From: Bacillota bacterium
GTDB lineage: Bacteria > Bacillota > Clostridia > Christensenellales > UMGS416
Direction: 5' to 3'
Length of the DNA stretch: 20,629 bases
NCBI GenBank assembly: GCA_023410875.1
Contig: JAEYPH010000017.1
Location: 1-20,629, forward strand
Positions 1-7,004 of this stretch are shown in pieces. The notes beneath the pieces are model-generated. The model saw nothing but the letters and a program-made list of their open reading frames with translations. It searched no databases and had not been told where the DNA came from. Position 1 is the first letter of the stretch. Each line of letters opens with the position of its first letter. The translations under genes were made by a program, and so were the position numbers.

Positions 1-2
1 CA

Positions 3-227
3 ACCGGTGCGACCGGCCCCACCGGCGCAACCGGTGAGACCGGCCACACAGGCGCAACGGGGGCTACCGGTGAAACCGGCCCTACGGGTGCTACCGGTGA
101 AACCGGCCCCACGGGCGCTACCGGCGAGACCGGCCCCACGGGCGCTACGGGTGATACCGGAGCCACGGGCGCTACCGGTGAGACAGGTGCTACAGGCGCT
201 ACAGGCGAAACTGGTGCAACTGGGCCA
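3..227 (+). repeat. Tandem 9-base (G-X-T) collagen-type coding repeat
   Basis: Twenty-five consecutive triplet codon units encode Gly-X-Thr. A higher-order 27-base period (GAT-GET-GPT) is repeated several times around 70-155. The units differ mostly at third codon positions, which fits selection on the protein together with slippage or recombination between copies. Repeat number is probably variable between strains. The array continues beyond the left edge. Confidence 0.9.
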
Positions 228-635
228 GCCCCGACCTTAGAGTTTACCAATGCGGCAGGTCCTGTTGCGATTTTCCCGCCATTAGCGACGGAAGCTCCGC
301 TGGTTACTGTTACGCAAAGTGTCGTTATAGGACAGGAGTTAAAAATAGATTACTCTCTATCCTTGAATGCGGTTGTGACAGCAAACTGGTCATTAACCTT
401 TGAGTTGCGTCTATACAGGGATGCAACGTTGATCCAGACTCGAACGTATAGCAGGACCGGAGCTTCTGCCGGAACGCAAAACATCCCGATGGCCAGCACG
501 TATGTAGATACAGCGCCAGCGACGAGTGCCGCCAGTTCGTATCAGGTCCGAGGGATCGTCACTGCGCAGACAAACGTCACGTCACTGTCGTCCGGAACAA
601 ACCTCAACTTGAACATTATCACTTTCAATCCGTAA
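3..635 (+). CDS. Collagen-like surface/exosporium-type protein, 3' part (5' end outside window)
   Basis: The reading frame is open from the left edge to a TAA at 633-635. The first 75 or so visible residues are uninterrupted Gly-X-Thr triplets (GAT, GPT, GET, GDT, GHT). A Thr- and Ser-rich globular tail of about 135 residues follows, rich in beta-branched residues and with no cysteine visible. This architecture is known from BclA-like exosporium and other bacterial collagen-like surface proteins, in which the triplets form a rod and the C-terminal domain trimerises. The window also holds sporulation operons, so a spore-coat or exosporium location is plausible, but this is inference. The N-terminus, including any export or anchoring signal, is not visible. 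No LPXTG-like anchor is seen at the C-terminus. Confidence 0.85.
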   Translation, partial: TGATGPTGATGETGHTGATGATGETGPTGATGETGPTGATGETGPTGATGDTGATGATGETGATGATGETGATGPAPTLEFTNAAGPVAIFPPLATEAPLVTVTQSVVIGQELKIDYSLSLNAVVTANWSLTFELRLYRDATLIQTRTYSRTGASAGTQNIPMASTYVDTAPATSAASSYQVRGIVTAQTNVTSLSSGTNLNLNIITFNP

Positions 636-651
636 GAACTATATGACCGCC

Positions 652-683
652 AACAGTCGGGCTGCATCTGCAGCCCGACTGTT
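652..683 (+). terminator. Hairpin terminator of the collagen-like gene
   Basis: A perfect 15-bp inverted repeat (652-666 with 669-683) starts 17 bases after the stop codon and is followed by GTTTG. The U-tract is weak but the stem is very stable. It lies between two convergent genes and may stop transcription from both sides. Confidence 0.7.
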
Positions 684-728
684 GTTTGCCGGTAGGATAA
701 GGCCCGAACCCAACAATGACCATATTTT

Positions 729-1202
729 TCACAGCAACTTTTCGATAGACGCCCGCAGCTTCTCCGGCTCGGTCGTCGGGGCGAAGCGCTTGACCACGGA
801 GCCGTCGCGGGCCACCAGGAATTTGGTGAAGTTCCATTTGATCGCATTGCCGAAGAAACCCGGCGTTTGTTGGCGCAGATAGGCGTACAGCGGTTCGGCG
901 TTTGATCCATTGACATCGATCTTGGCGAAGGTCCGGAAGGTTGTGCCATAGTTGAGCTCACAGAAACGGATGATCTCTGCTTCACTCCACGGGGACTGGT
1001 TTGCGAACTGGTTGCTTGGAAAATCCAGTATCTCAAAACCCCGGTCCCGGTATTCATCGTAGAGCTGCTGCAAGCCCTTATATTGGGGCGTGAAGCCGCA
1101 GCCGGTGGCCGTGTTAACTATCAGCAGCGTCTTGCCCTCATATTCCTTCATCGGCACCAGATTGCCCTGGGCGTCCTTTACGGTGAAATCATAGATGGTC
1201 AT
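729..1202 (-). CDS. Glutathione peroxidase family thiol peroxidase
   Basis: A 157-residue protein of normal length for bacterial GPx, which reduces hydroperoxides in the cytoplasm. The peroxidatic site is Cys35 in NTATGCGFTPQ, so this is a cysteine and not a selenocysteine enzyme. The other members of the catalytic tetrad are visible: Gln69, Trp123 and Asn124 (KWNF). Cys81 (IIRFCELNYG) sits where thioredoxin-dependent GPx enzymes have their resolving cysteine, so thioredoxin is the likely reductant. The usual FPCNQF motif reads FPSNQF here, with Ser63 replacing the conserved cysteine. The start ATG is preceded by GGAG with an 8-base gap. The very AT-rich stretch 1216-1260 probably holds its promoter. 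It stands alone, convergent with the collagen-like gene. Confidence 0.93.
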   Translation of the reverse strand: MTIYDFTVKDAQGNLVPMKEYEGKTLLIVNTATGCGFTPQYKGLQQLYDEYRDRGFEILDFPSNQFANQSPWSEAEIIRFCELNYGTTFRTFAKIDVNGSNAEPLYAYLRQQTPGFFGNAIKWNFTKFLVARDGSVVKRFAPTTEPEKLRASIEKLL

Positions 1203-1280
1203 TCAAATCACTCCACATAAAATATTTTATACTATTTAATTTTAAACAATATTTAATACGCTGTCAAGCCTGTGCATACA

Positions 1281-1310
1281 AAAAGCGGCGGAAAGATATC
1301 TTCCGCCGCC
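1281..1310 (-). terminator. Intrinsic terminator downstream of the spoVA operon
   Basis: A 9-bp GC-rich stem (1285-1293 with 1301-1309) is followed, reading leftward, by a T-run from the AAAA at 1281-1284. It lies after spoVAE and before the divergent-looking promoter region of the peroxidase gene, so it separates the two leftward transcription units. Confidence 0.75.
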
Positions 1311-1325
1311 CAGCCAGAGGAAACT

Positions 1326-1490
1326 AAGGAATCGCTGAATAAATGGGGCGTCCGAATTGCGCAGTGTATTTTTTCGTCCTGCAAGGCGGAGGAGGGCGCT
1401 TATGCACAGTGCATAAGCAACTGACGACAACGTAGCAGGGCGGAAAAGGACCAAGCAAGACGGATGCCATGCTTTATTCAGCGCTTCCCT
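1326..1490. repeat. MITE-like long foldback element abutting spoVAE
   Basis: About 165 bases with terminal inverted repeats: 1328-1343 matches the reverse complement of 1473-1488 at 15 of 16 positions (core CGCTGAATAAA). The two halves keep resembling each other's reverse complement inward (for example GCGTCCG and GCATCCG) and meet in a 10-bp perfect palindrome around GCTTATGCAC-A-GTGCATAAGC at about 1398-1419. No protein is encoded. The right terminus lies against, and slightly over, the spoVAE stop codon. Such elements are usually mobilised by a transposase encoded elsewhere. No target-site duplication could be assigned. Confidence 0.7.
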
Positions 1491-1854
1491 AACCTTTTGT
1501 CTTTGCCTTGAACAGAACTGCGTACAGATAGCCAAACACGACCGCCGCCACGACGCCGGCAGCGGTGGCCGAAGCGCCGCCGGTGAACGCGCCGATGATG
1601 CCCCGCTGCATTACCGCCTCATAGGTGCCCTTGTACAGCGCATATCCAAAACCCGTCAATGGGATCGTAGCGCCCGCGCCGGCCCATTCCACCAGATGCC
1701 CATACCACCCGAAAGCGCTCAAGACGACGCCCATCGTCACATAGAGCACGAGGATGCGCGCCGATGTGATCTTCGTATAATCGATGAGCAACTGGCCGAT
1801 GCTGCACAGCAGCCCGCCCACGAGGAACACCTTCAGATACATCAACCAATCCAT
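1489..1854 (-). CDS. spoVAE: Stage V sporulation protein AE (SpoVAEb-type)
   Basis: A 121-residue, almost wholly hydrophobic protein beginning MDWLMYLKVFLVGG, the normal SpoVAEb start and length. An upstream in-frame start would add a 32-residue tail of spoVAD antisense-like sequence and is rejected. The chosen ATG follows GGGGTGAGGAT and lies 4 bases after the spoVAD stop. With SpoVAC it forms the inner-membrane channel that moves dipicolinic acid and calcium into the forespore and out at germination. The segments PLTGFG and AGAGATIP are family-typical. It is the last gene of the operon. Its TAG stop overlaps the end of the foldback element. Confidence 0.93.
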   Translation of the reverse strand: MDWLMYLKVFLVGGLLCSIGQLLIDYTKITSARILVLYVTMGVVLSAFGWYGHLVEWAGAGATIPLTGFGYALYKGTYEAVMQRGIIGAFTGGASATAAGVVAAVVFGYLYAVLFKAKTKG

Positions 1855-1858
1855 ATCC

Positions 1859-2851
1859 TCACCCCATTTCGATGGCCACGGCGTGGGCCACACTGGGGAT
1901 GCTCTCCCCTTGCATGGAGCTCGTGGGGCTGAGCAGCGCGCCGGTGGCAATCAGCAGAATGCGCTTGATCTCGCCGTAGCTCATGCGCTTGAGATAATAC
2001 CCGTTGAGGAAGCTGGCAGCGCAGCCGCAGCCCGAAGCGCCGCAGTCCACGTCCTGATCGTCACTGTACATCTCGCAGCCGCAGTCCCGGTGGCGCTGGC
2101 CCAAGCTCAGGTTGCGCTGCAGCAGCAGCTCATGGAGGATGTCCCGGCCCAGCTTGCCCAAGTCGCCTGTGACGATATAGTCGTAATAATCCGGCGCCAC
2201 GCCGGAATCGTTGAAATGGGCGGCGATGGTGTCGGCGGCGGCAGGCGCCATGGCCGCGCCCATGTTGTTGCCGTCCTTGATGCCGAAATCGATGACCTTG
2301 CCCACGGTGAACCGCGTGACCCGGGGGCCATCCCCCTGGGCCTTGAGCACCGTGGCGCCGGACGCCGTGGCCGTCCACTGGCTGGTCGGCGGGCGCTGGT
2401 TGCCCAGCTCCAGCGGGTAGCGGTATTGCCGCTCAGCGGTGGAAAAGTGGCTGCCGGTCACGCACAGCACCGTCTGCGCGCTGCCCGAGCACAGCGCCAT
2501 CGTCGCGGCGATCAGCGATTCGCTCATCGTGGAGCACGCGCCGTACAGCCCCAGAAAGGGGATCTCCAGCCCTCGAGCCGTAAAGCTGGCGCTGATGAGC
2601 TGATCCAGCAGGTCGCCGCCAAACATCAGGTCCACGTCGCCGGGCGCAAGCTTGGCCCGGGTCAGCGCCAGGTCCGCCGTCATGGAGAACATCTGGCATT
2701 CGGCCTTCTCGTAGCTCTTTTCGCCCAGCGTGTCGTCGGTCAATATGTTGTCAAACCACTGGGCCATGGGGCCCTTGCCTTCCTTAGGCCCCACTGTGGT
2801 CGCATAGCTGGCGATAACAGGCGGGTTGCTTAAGGTTACCGTGCGCTTCAT
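1859..2851 (-). CDS. spoVAD: Stage V sporulation protein AD
   Basis: A 330-residue soluble protein with a thiolase-like fold. LGLYGACSTMSES places Cys106 at the position of the thiolase nucleophile, and GDLLDQLISASFTARG and SGCGCAASFLNGYY are typical of SpoVAD. In spores SpoVAD sits on the outer face of the inner membrane and binds dipicolinic acid for uptake. Length matches the family (about 338 in Bacillus). Its ATG overlaps the spoVAC stop as ATGA, so the two are translationally coupled. A cysteine-rich stretch (DCGCEMYSDD...DCGASGCGC) lies near residues 262-285. Confidence 0.96.
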   Translation of the reverse strand: MKRTVTLSNPPVIASYATTVGPKEGKGPMAQWFDNILTDDTLGEKSYEKAECQMFSMTADLALTRAKLAPGDVDLMFGGDLLDQLISASFTARGLEIPFLGLYGACSTMSESLIAATMALCSGSAQTVLCVTGSHFSTAERQYRYPLELGNQRPPTSQWTATASGATVLKAQGDGPRVTRFTVGKVIDFGIKDGNNMGAAMAPAAADTIAAHFNDSGVAPDYYDYIVTGDLGKLGRDILHELLLQRNLSLGQRHRDCGCEMYSDDQDVDCGASGCGCAASFLNGYYLKRMSYGEIKRILLIATGALLSPTSSMQGESIPSVAHAVAIEMG

Positions 2852-3321
2852 CCGCCGCCTCCCGCTAGTTGAATGAAGTAGACGATGATGCCGAAAATAA
2901 CTGAAATGGAGTAGCCGTTTACGAGCACTGGCCCCGCCAGCGTAAAGAGCTTGGCCGCCGTGCCCATGACATAGCCCTCGGCCTTGAACTCCATGGCCGG
3001 CGCAACCATGGAGTTGGCAAAGCCCGTGATGGGCACGATGGAACCCGCGCCGGCATATTTGCCGATGCGGTCATAGATGCCCAGCCCCGTCAGCGTGGCC
3101 CCCAGAAACACCATGACCAAGGGCGTGAAGGAGCTCAGGTTCTCCTTGGACAGGTGCAACACCAGCTTGCCCAAGTCGCTGAACCCCTGGCCTATCATAC
3201 AGATGACGCCGCCCACCCAGAACGCCCGCAACAGATGCACGCCCTTGCGGCTCTTGGGCGCGCGCTGCTGCACGAGCTTCTCATAGGCCTTGGCTTGCTG
3301 CTTGTCAACGGTTTTGCTCAT
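2848..3321 (-). CDS. spoVAC: Stage V sporulation protein AC
   Basis: A 157-residue membrane protein with a charged N-terminus of about 30 residues followed by hydrophobic helices (AFWVGGVICMIGQG; LVMVFLGATLTGLG; SVIFGIIVYFIQLAG) and the family motif YAGAGSIVPITGFANSM. SpoVAC is the mechanosensitive-type channel subunit of the dipicolinate transporter in the spore inner membrane. Its start overlaps the stop of the small upstream ORF and its stop overlaps the start of spoVAD, both as ATGA, so the operon is tightly coupled. Confidence 0.96.
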   Translation of the reverse strand: MSKTVDKQQAKAYEKLVQQRAPKSRKGVHLLRAFWVGGVICMIGQGFSDLGKLVLHLSKENLSSFTPLVMVFLGATLTGLGIYDRIGKYAGAGSIVPITGFANSMVAPAMEFKAEGYVMGTAAKLFTLAGPVLVNGYSISVIFGIIVYFIQLAGGGG

Positions 3322-3488
3322 GGGGCGGGCACCATCGGTTCGCTCACATAGGTAGAGTTGTCATGGCTGCCCTGGCGCATCTGCATTACCAAGCGGTTGA
3401 CGAGCCACGCCGCCAGCGAGAAAAAAACGATGAATGCCGCCACAAGGATCAATATGGCCGTGCGAGTCTTGATCACCATCCCACTCAT
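3318..3488 (-). CDS. Small single-pass membrane protein heading the spoVA operon
   Basis: An unannotated 56-codon ORF reads MSGMVIKTRTAILILVAAFI and continues with a hydrophobic helix (residues 9-33), then a polar tail ending SEPMVPAP. Its TGA overlaps the spoVAC ATG (ATGA), like the other junctions of this operon. AAAGGAG lies immediately upstream. Because the first ATG is only one base from that site, the second ATG (start 3479, 53 residues, 10-base gap) may be the true start. A sigma-G-type promoter precedes it. It occupies the place of spoVAA-spoVAB in Bacillus but is far shorter and shows no visible similarity to them. The family is not recognised. A role in the forespore membrane is inferred from context. 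Confidence 0.7.
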   Translation of the reverse strand: MSGMVIKTRTAILILVAAFIVFFSLAAWLVNRLVMQMRQGSHDNSTYVSEPMVPAP

Positions 3489-3502
3489 GCTCCTTTCATG
3501 GG

Positions 3503-3531
3503 TATCATGAGCGGGATGGTGAAAATTATCC
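3503..3531 (-). promoter_or_regulatory. Sigma-G (forespore) promoter of the spoVA operon
   Basis: On the minus strand, GGATA (3531-3527) is followed after 17 bases by CATGATA (3509-3503). The known sigma-G consensus is GHATR, 17-18 bases, CATNNTA, and spoVA is a sigma-G operon in Bacillus. The predicted start of transcription, about 3496, falls just before the AAAGGAG of the small ORF, so the leader would be only a few bases long. Confidence 0.75.
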
Positions 3532-3623
3532 TGAAAGGATGAAATGGTGTTCAGAATCTACTTTTAATGTGGTTATAAGAACGAGGTGGTTAAAATGCGG
3601 TGTGTTGCTCCCTCAGCCCGTGC

Positions 3624-3991
3624 TGTCATTCAGAGCGCAGCGAAAAATCCCCTTCTTGAGACGGATGTCGTTGTGGGAACATGGCGTGATGTCTCGCAAC
3701 GACTGCCTCTCTGGTGGGGGATTCTACGGCTGCTGTGCAGCCTCTGAATGACAGAGAGAGGTGCTGCGGTAACCCAACGCTGTTCATTCCGAGCGCGGCG
3801 AGGAATCCCCTTGTTAAGCAACGGCTGACGTTCTCAATTGGGAGATTCTTCGGGCGCCATACGCCCTCTGAATGACCGAAACGGGTGTCGCGCAACACTC
3901 GCACTGTCATTCCGAACACAGTGAGGAATCCCCCGGTTAACGCCGTTATTCTTAGGGGATTCTTCGGCCGCCGCGCGGCCTCTGAATGACA
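3624..3991. repeat. Three tandem TGTCATTC...GAATGACA foldback repeats
   Basis: Units lie at 3624-3753, 3781-3876 and 3905-3991. Each starts TGTCATTC(C/A)GAG or a close variant, continues GCGAGGAATCCCC, and ends GGGGATTCTTCGG...CCTCTGAATGACA, so the outer arms and the GAATCCCC/GGGGATTC arms can pair. The spacers between units are also related (GAGAGGTGCTGCGGTAAC-like). No gene is visible in 3532-4009, and the ORFs crossing it are repeat-derived. The outer motif resembles an intergenic repeat family common in Bacillota. The array lies between sigF and the spoVA operon. Confidence 0.85.
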
Positions 3992-4009
3992 GAAAGAGGT
4001 ATTGCTTGA

Positions 4010-4792
4010 TTACATCATCTGCCGCATCTTACCCAATATCTTGCTCTCTAATCTGGATATCTGCACCTGCGACACGCCGATGGCCCGGGCGATCTCGCTT
4101 TGGGTCTTTTCCTGAAAATATCGCATGATGATGATCTGGCGCTCCCGCGGCTCCAGCGTGGCCAGCAGCTCCTTGACCAGGATGCGGTCGATCTGGCTGT
4201 CGGGGTGGTCGCGCTCGTCGGCCACGCGGTCAATGGTCTTCACCGGGTTCTCGCTGCCGGGGTTGAGCTCCTCATCGATGGAGCCGATGGGGTTCATCGC
4301 CTCAAGAACGAAGGCGATTTCTTCCGGCGCTATGCCGGCCTCCTCGGCGATTTCCGAGGCGGTGGGTTCCCGCTGCAGCCTCTCCGATAGCTTCTCCTGC
4401 ACGCTCATCAGCGTGCGGGCCTTTTCTTTGACCGAGCGGCTGATCTTGAGCGGCCCGTCGTCGCGCAAAAATCGGCGGATTTCGCCCATGATCATGGGCA
4501 CCGCGTAAGTGGAAAAACACACGTCGTAGCTCAGGTCGAAGTTCTTGATGGCCTTTACAAAGCCCACGCAGCCGATCTGGAACAGGTCCTCGTAATCGGC
4601 GCCGCGGTCGCGAAAGCGCTTGGCCACGCTGTGCACCAGGGCCAGGTTTTCGCGGATCAGCTGCTCCTCGGCCTGCACGTCGCCTTCATGGGCGCGCCGC
4701 AGCAGATCCAGCGTGTTGCTCTGCTCGGCGCTGCGGCTCTGAGGCTGGCCGCACAATTCTTGTGCTGCTCGCCCATGCGTCCTGGCAGTCAT
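4010..4792 (-). CDS. sigF: RNA polymerase sporulation sigma factor SigF
   Basis: A 260-residue sigma-70 protein. Region 2 spans about residues 45-120 (DYEDLFQIGCVGFVKAIKNFD and STYAVPMIMGEIRRFLRDD), region 3 about 125-185, and region 4 about 205-258 with the helix-turn-helix SEIARAIGVSQVQISRLE. Position after spoIIAA and spoIIAB identifies it as the first forespore sigma factor rather than its close relative SigG. The ATG overlaps the spoIIAB stop (ATGA) and follows GAGGAAA by six bases. The first 25 residues are poorly conserved and rich in Gln, Arg and Ala. In the known system SigF is held inactive by SpoIIAB until SpoIIAA is dephosphorylated. Confidence 0.95.
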   Translation of the reverse strand: MTARTHGRAAQELCGQPQSRSAEQSNTLDLLRRAHEGDVQAEEQLIRENLALVHSVAKRFRDRGADYEDLFQIGCVGFVKAIKNFDLSYDVCFSTYAVPMIMGEIRRFLRDDGPLKISRSVKEKARTLMSVQEKLSERLQREPTASEIAEEAGIAPEEIAFVLEAMNPIGSIDEELNPGSENPVKTIDRVADERDHPDSQIDRILVKELLATLEPRERQIIIMRYFQEKTQSEIARAIGVSQVQISRLESKILGKMRQMM

Positions 4793-5238
4793 TTTGTTTC
4801 CTCGGCCGGCAGGGGACTCAAGCGCTTGACCATGCGCACGGTGGTGCCCTGGCCGGGGGAGGACTGCACCTGCAAATCATCCATGAACGTCTGCATCACG
4901 GTGAAGCCCATGCCGGAGCGTTCCTGATCGGGCTTGGAGGTGTAGAAGGGCTCCAGGGCCTGGCTCACATCCTCTATGCCCACGCCGCTGTCGCGCACCT
5001 GCACGTGAAACTCGTTGCCGCGCACCTCGGCGACGATCTCCACAGGGCTGCCGGGCCGCTCACAATAGCCGTGCACGATGGCGTTGGTGACCGCCTCGGA
5101 CACCGCCGTTTTAACGTCAGACAGCTCCTCCAACGTGGGGTTCAACCGCGTCAGAAACGCGCCCACAGCCACCCGGGCGAAGCTCTCGTTCTGAGAGTAC
5201 GCCGGGATCTCCAGCTTCATATAGTCCCTTCCCCGCAT
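4789..5238 (-). CDS. spoIIAB: Anti-sigma F factor SpoIIAB (serine kinase)
   Basis: A 149-residue GHKL-fold ATPase and kinase. The N-box reads EAVTNAIVHGY, the G1 box DSGVGIED, and the G2/lid region ERSGMGFTVMQTFMDD. The N-terminal YSQNESFARVAVGAF is diagnostic for SpoIIAB. It binds and inhibits SigF and phosphorylates SpoIIAA. The start at 5238 has GGAGG five bases upstream. The ATG at 5220, giving MKLEIPAYSQ and preceded by GGGGAAGGG, aligns better with the Bacillus N-terminus and is a real alternative. It overlaps sigF by four bases. Confidence 0.95.
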   Translation of the reverse strand: MRGRDYMKLEIPAYSQNESFARVAVGAFLTRLNPTLEELSDVKTAVSEAVTNAIVHGYCERPGSPVEIVAEVRGNEFHVQVRDSGVGIEDVSQALEPFYTSKPDQERSGMGFTVMQTFMDDLQVQSSPGQGTTVRMVKRLSPLPAEETK

Positions 5239-5306
5239 GTTCTCCTCCCATTCACCGCCGGTTGCACGTACGGTGATTCAGCCGTCTTGTAATCAAACCT
5301 ATGGCG

Positions 5307-5645
5307 CTACTCGCGCTCCACCACAGAGTACAGCCCGGCCAGCCGAAGGATTCTGTCCATCTTTTGAGACAATCCCCTCACGGCCACGCTGCCGCCCCGT
5401 TCCTTCATCTTCTTGTAGCGCCCCAACACGACGCCGATGCCAGAGCTGTCCATGAACGTCATCGCCGACATGTCCAGCACCAAGCGCTTAGCCTTTGCGC
5501 GCGACAGCGCGTTGTCCAGCCCGGCGCGCACGGCGTCGGCGCTGTGATGGTCCAGCTCGCCGGCCAGCCATGCCACCAGCTCGCCGTTCTTTTCCTCCGT
5601 CCGCAGAGTCAATCGCCCGCCCCCTTCCCGTATCCATGTTTCCAT
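5307..5645 (-). CDS. spoIIAA: Anti-anti-sigma F factor SpoIIAA
   Basis: A STAS-domain protein of 112 residues from the start chosen here, against about 117 in Bacillus. GELDHHSADAVR and MTFMDSSGIGVVLGRYKKMK are the family signatures. Ser67 in DSSG corresponds to the serine phosphorylated by SpoIIAB. Dephosphorylated SpoIIAA frees SigF in the forespore. The open frame extends 37 codons further upstream (to 5756), but that part is unlike the family. The chosen ATG has GGGAG 13 bases upstream, farther than ideal, so the start is less certain than the identity. The gap to spoIIAB is 68 bases. Confidence 0.93.
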   Translation of the reverse strand: METWIREGGGRLTLRTEEKNGELVAWLAGELDHHSADAVRAGLDNALSRAKAKRLVLDMSAMTFMDSSGIGVVLGRYKKMKERGGSVAVRGLSQKMDRILRLAGLYSVVERE

Positions 5646-5908
5646 GGATGGCCGCTCGCTCCCTTTGACGCAATCCCACCGGTTTTGTCGAATACGCTCA
5701 TTTTCGCAAAGCAGCCAGCATACGCCATTTTTTGCAGTGATTTCCATAGTATGCACAGGTTCATTTATGGCTATACACGCACAGCAACGGTATCGACAAA
5801 AAAAACGGAATAATTTGCAGCTTGACGCGCATCCTATTATATAAATTCATATACGTATTCAACTATTGCGCGGCATATCGTACCGGTTGAAGGGAGTGGA
5901 AAATCCGC
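5646..5908. other. Divergent intergenic region spoIIAA / phosphodiester glycosidase
   Basis: The two flanking genes are transcribed away from each other, so both promoters should lie here. The stretch 5770-5865 is AT-rich against a GC-rich background. On the plus strand TTGCAG (about 5815) and TATATA are 17 bases apart, a weak sigma-A match. On the minus strand TATAAT occurs at 5841-5836. A sigma-H promoter for spoIIA is expected from Bacillus, but no convincing match was found. Confidence 0.4.
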
Positions 5909-6898
5909 ATGGTTCTTAGGAAACGGTTGATCTCCATTCTGACCTGTGCCGCACTGCTGGTCTGCCTGTTCTGCGCGCTGTCGCCCACCCGGGCCGCAGC
6001 CGATCCCATGTTTTCGGGGATGCCCGACTCTACCCCCGACCCCCGGAGCGCCCACTTCAGCGCCAACAGACCCTTCAAGTCGGTCAAAGACCCCGACAAG
6101 GGTCCGTGGATCTACAAGGACCTGATGCTCAGCGTACGTGTGGACGCCGTCAAGGGCCGCGGCGGCGTCTATTTTATTGCCGATGTCTATACCCGGGGAG
6201 GGCAGCTGCCCTACGGCGGCTTCGCCAACAAGGACGCTTCCGCGCGCAAGACGCTGCTGCCCTACAAGATCGCCCGCCAATACGGGGCGGTGCTGGCCAT
6301 CACCGGCGACTATGTAACCCATCGCGGCAACCCCAAGGGCGTCATGATCCGCTCTGGCAAGGTTTATCACGACAAGGCTCAGGCTCCCACCATGGCCATA
6401 CTGCCCGACGGCGAACTGCGGGTGTATGCGCCCGGCAAGGTGAAAGCCGCTGACCTGCTCAAGCTGGGTGTAAAAGACGCCTACGCCTTCGGGCCCATCC
6501 TCGTGCAGGACGGCAAACTTGCCCCCGGCCTCAACAAGCACCGGCTGCGCACAGGCAACTTCCGCGCCTCCATCGGCATGGTGGAGAAGGGCCACTACAT
6601 CCTGATCACGACCAAGGGCAGCTATACGCTGACCGACCTGGCGAAGATGTACCTAGCCAAGGGCTGCACCGTGGCCTATAACCTGGATGGCGGGCACTCG
6701 GCCACGATGGTCTTCATGGGCGAGCAGCTCTATCAATCCGGCCGCGGGCAGGACAATCTGCCCCAGCGCCCGCTGCCAGACGCGCTGATGTTCGGCCGCA
6801 GCGCCTATCTGCCTGCCCCCGATGACCCCGTGTATTGCAATGGCGTGCGCATCAATAAGCAGTACAAACCCGAACCTTTTGAGGGTTTATTACAGTAA
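5909..6898 (+). CDS. Secreted phosphodiester glycosidase family (NAGPA-domain) protein
   Basis: A 329-residue protein. Residues 1-32 form a signal peptide (two arginines or lysines, a hydrophobic core, then SPTRAAA-DP). The mature part resembles the NAGPA/DUF2233 family, whose human member removes GlcNAc from a phosphodiester; bacterial members act outside the membrane on cell-wall or exopolysaccharide material. The segment YNLDGGHSATMVF near residues 257-270 is the family's most recognisable motif, and NFRASIGMVEKGHYIL precedes it. GGGAG lies 12 bases before the ATG. The substrate is unknown. It is followed in the same direction by a penicillin-binding protein, which fits an envelope role. 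Confidence 0.8.
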   Translation: MVLRKRLISILTCAALLVCLFCALSPTRAAADPMFSGMPDSTPDPRSAHFSANRPFKSVKDPDKGPWIYKDLMLSVRVDAVKGRGGVYFIADVYTRGGQLPYGGFANKDASARKTLLPYKIARQYGAVLAITGDYVTHRGNPKGVMIRSGKVYHDKAQAPTMAILPDGELRVYAPGKVKAADLLKLGVKDAYAFGPILVQDGKLAPGLNKHRLRTGNFRASIGMVEKGHYILITTKGSYTLTDLAKMYLAKGCTVAYNLDGGHSATMVFMGEQLYQSGRGQDNLPQRPLPDALMFGRSAYLPAPDDPVYCNGVRINKQYKPEPFEGLLQ

Positions 6899-7004
6899 AA
6901 AACACGTCAAAAGATCCCAGCGCCCGTATCGACGAAGCGCCAACATCCTTTCCCTTTTTTACAAAATACTTACAGCTTGTTCATGGATTCGACACCCCGT
7001 CATG

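Noticed and set aside
1242..1535. Minus-strand ORF of 97 codons after spoVAE
   Set aside because: It lies entirely over the foldback element and the operon terminator, so it is repeat-derived and non-coding.
1784..2833. Plus-strand ORF of 349 codons opposite spoVAD
   Set aside because: It is the antisense of spoVAD in GC-rich sequence; the composition is rich in Ala, Arg, His and Gln, with no domain and no ribosome site. spoVAD on the other strand is a clear family member.
3539..3919. Short ORFs on both strands between sigF and spoVA
   Set aside because: They are made of the tandem foldback repeat and end at repeat boundaries; there are no ribosome sites.
3624..3991. CRISPR array
   Set aside because: The units are long, diverged foldbacks with related spacers, not short identical repeats with unique spacers, and no cas gene is present.
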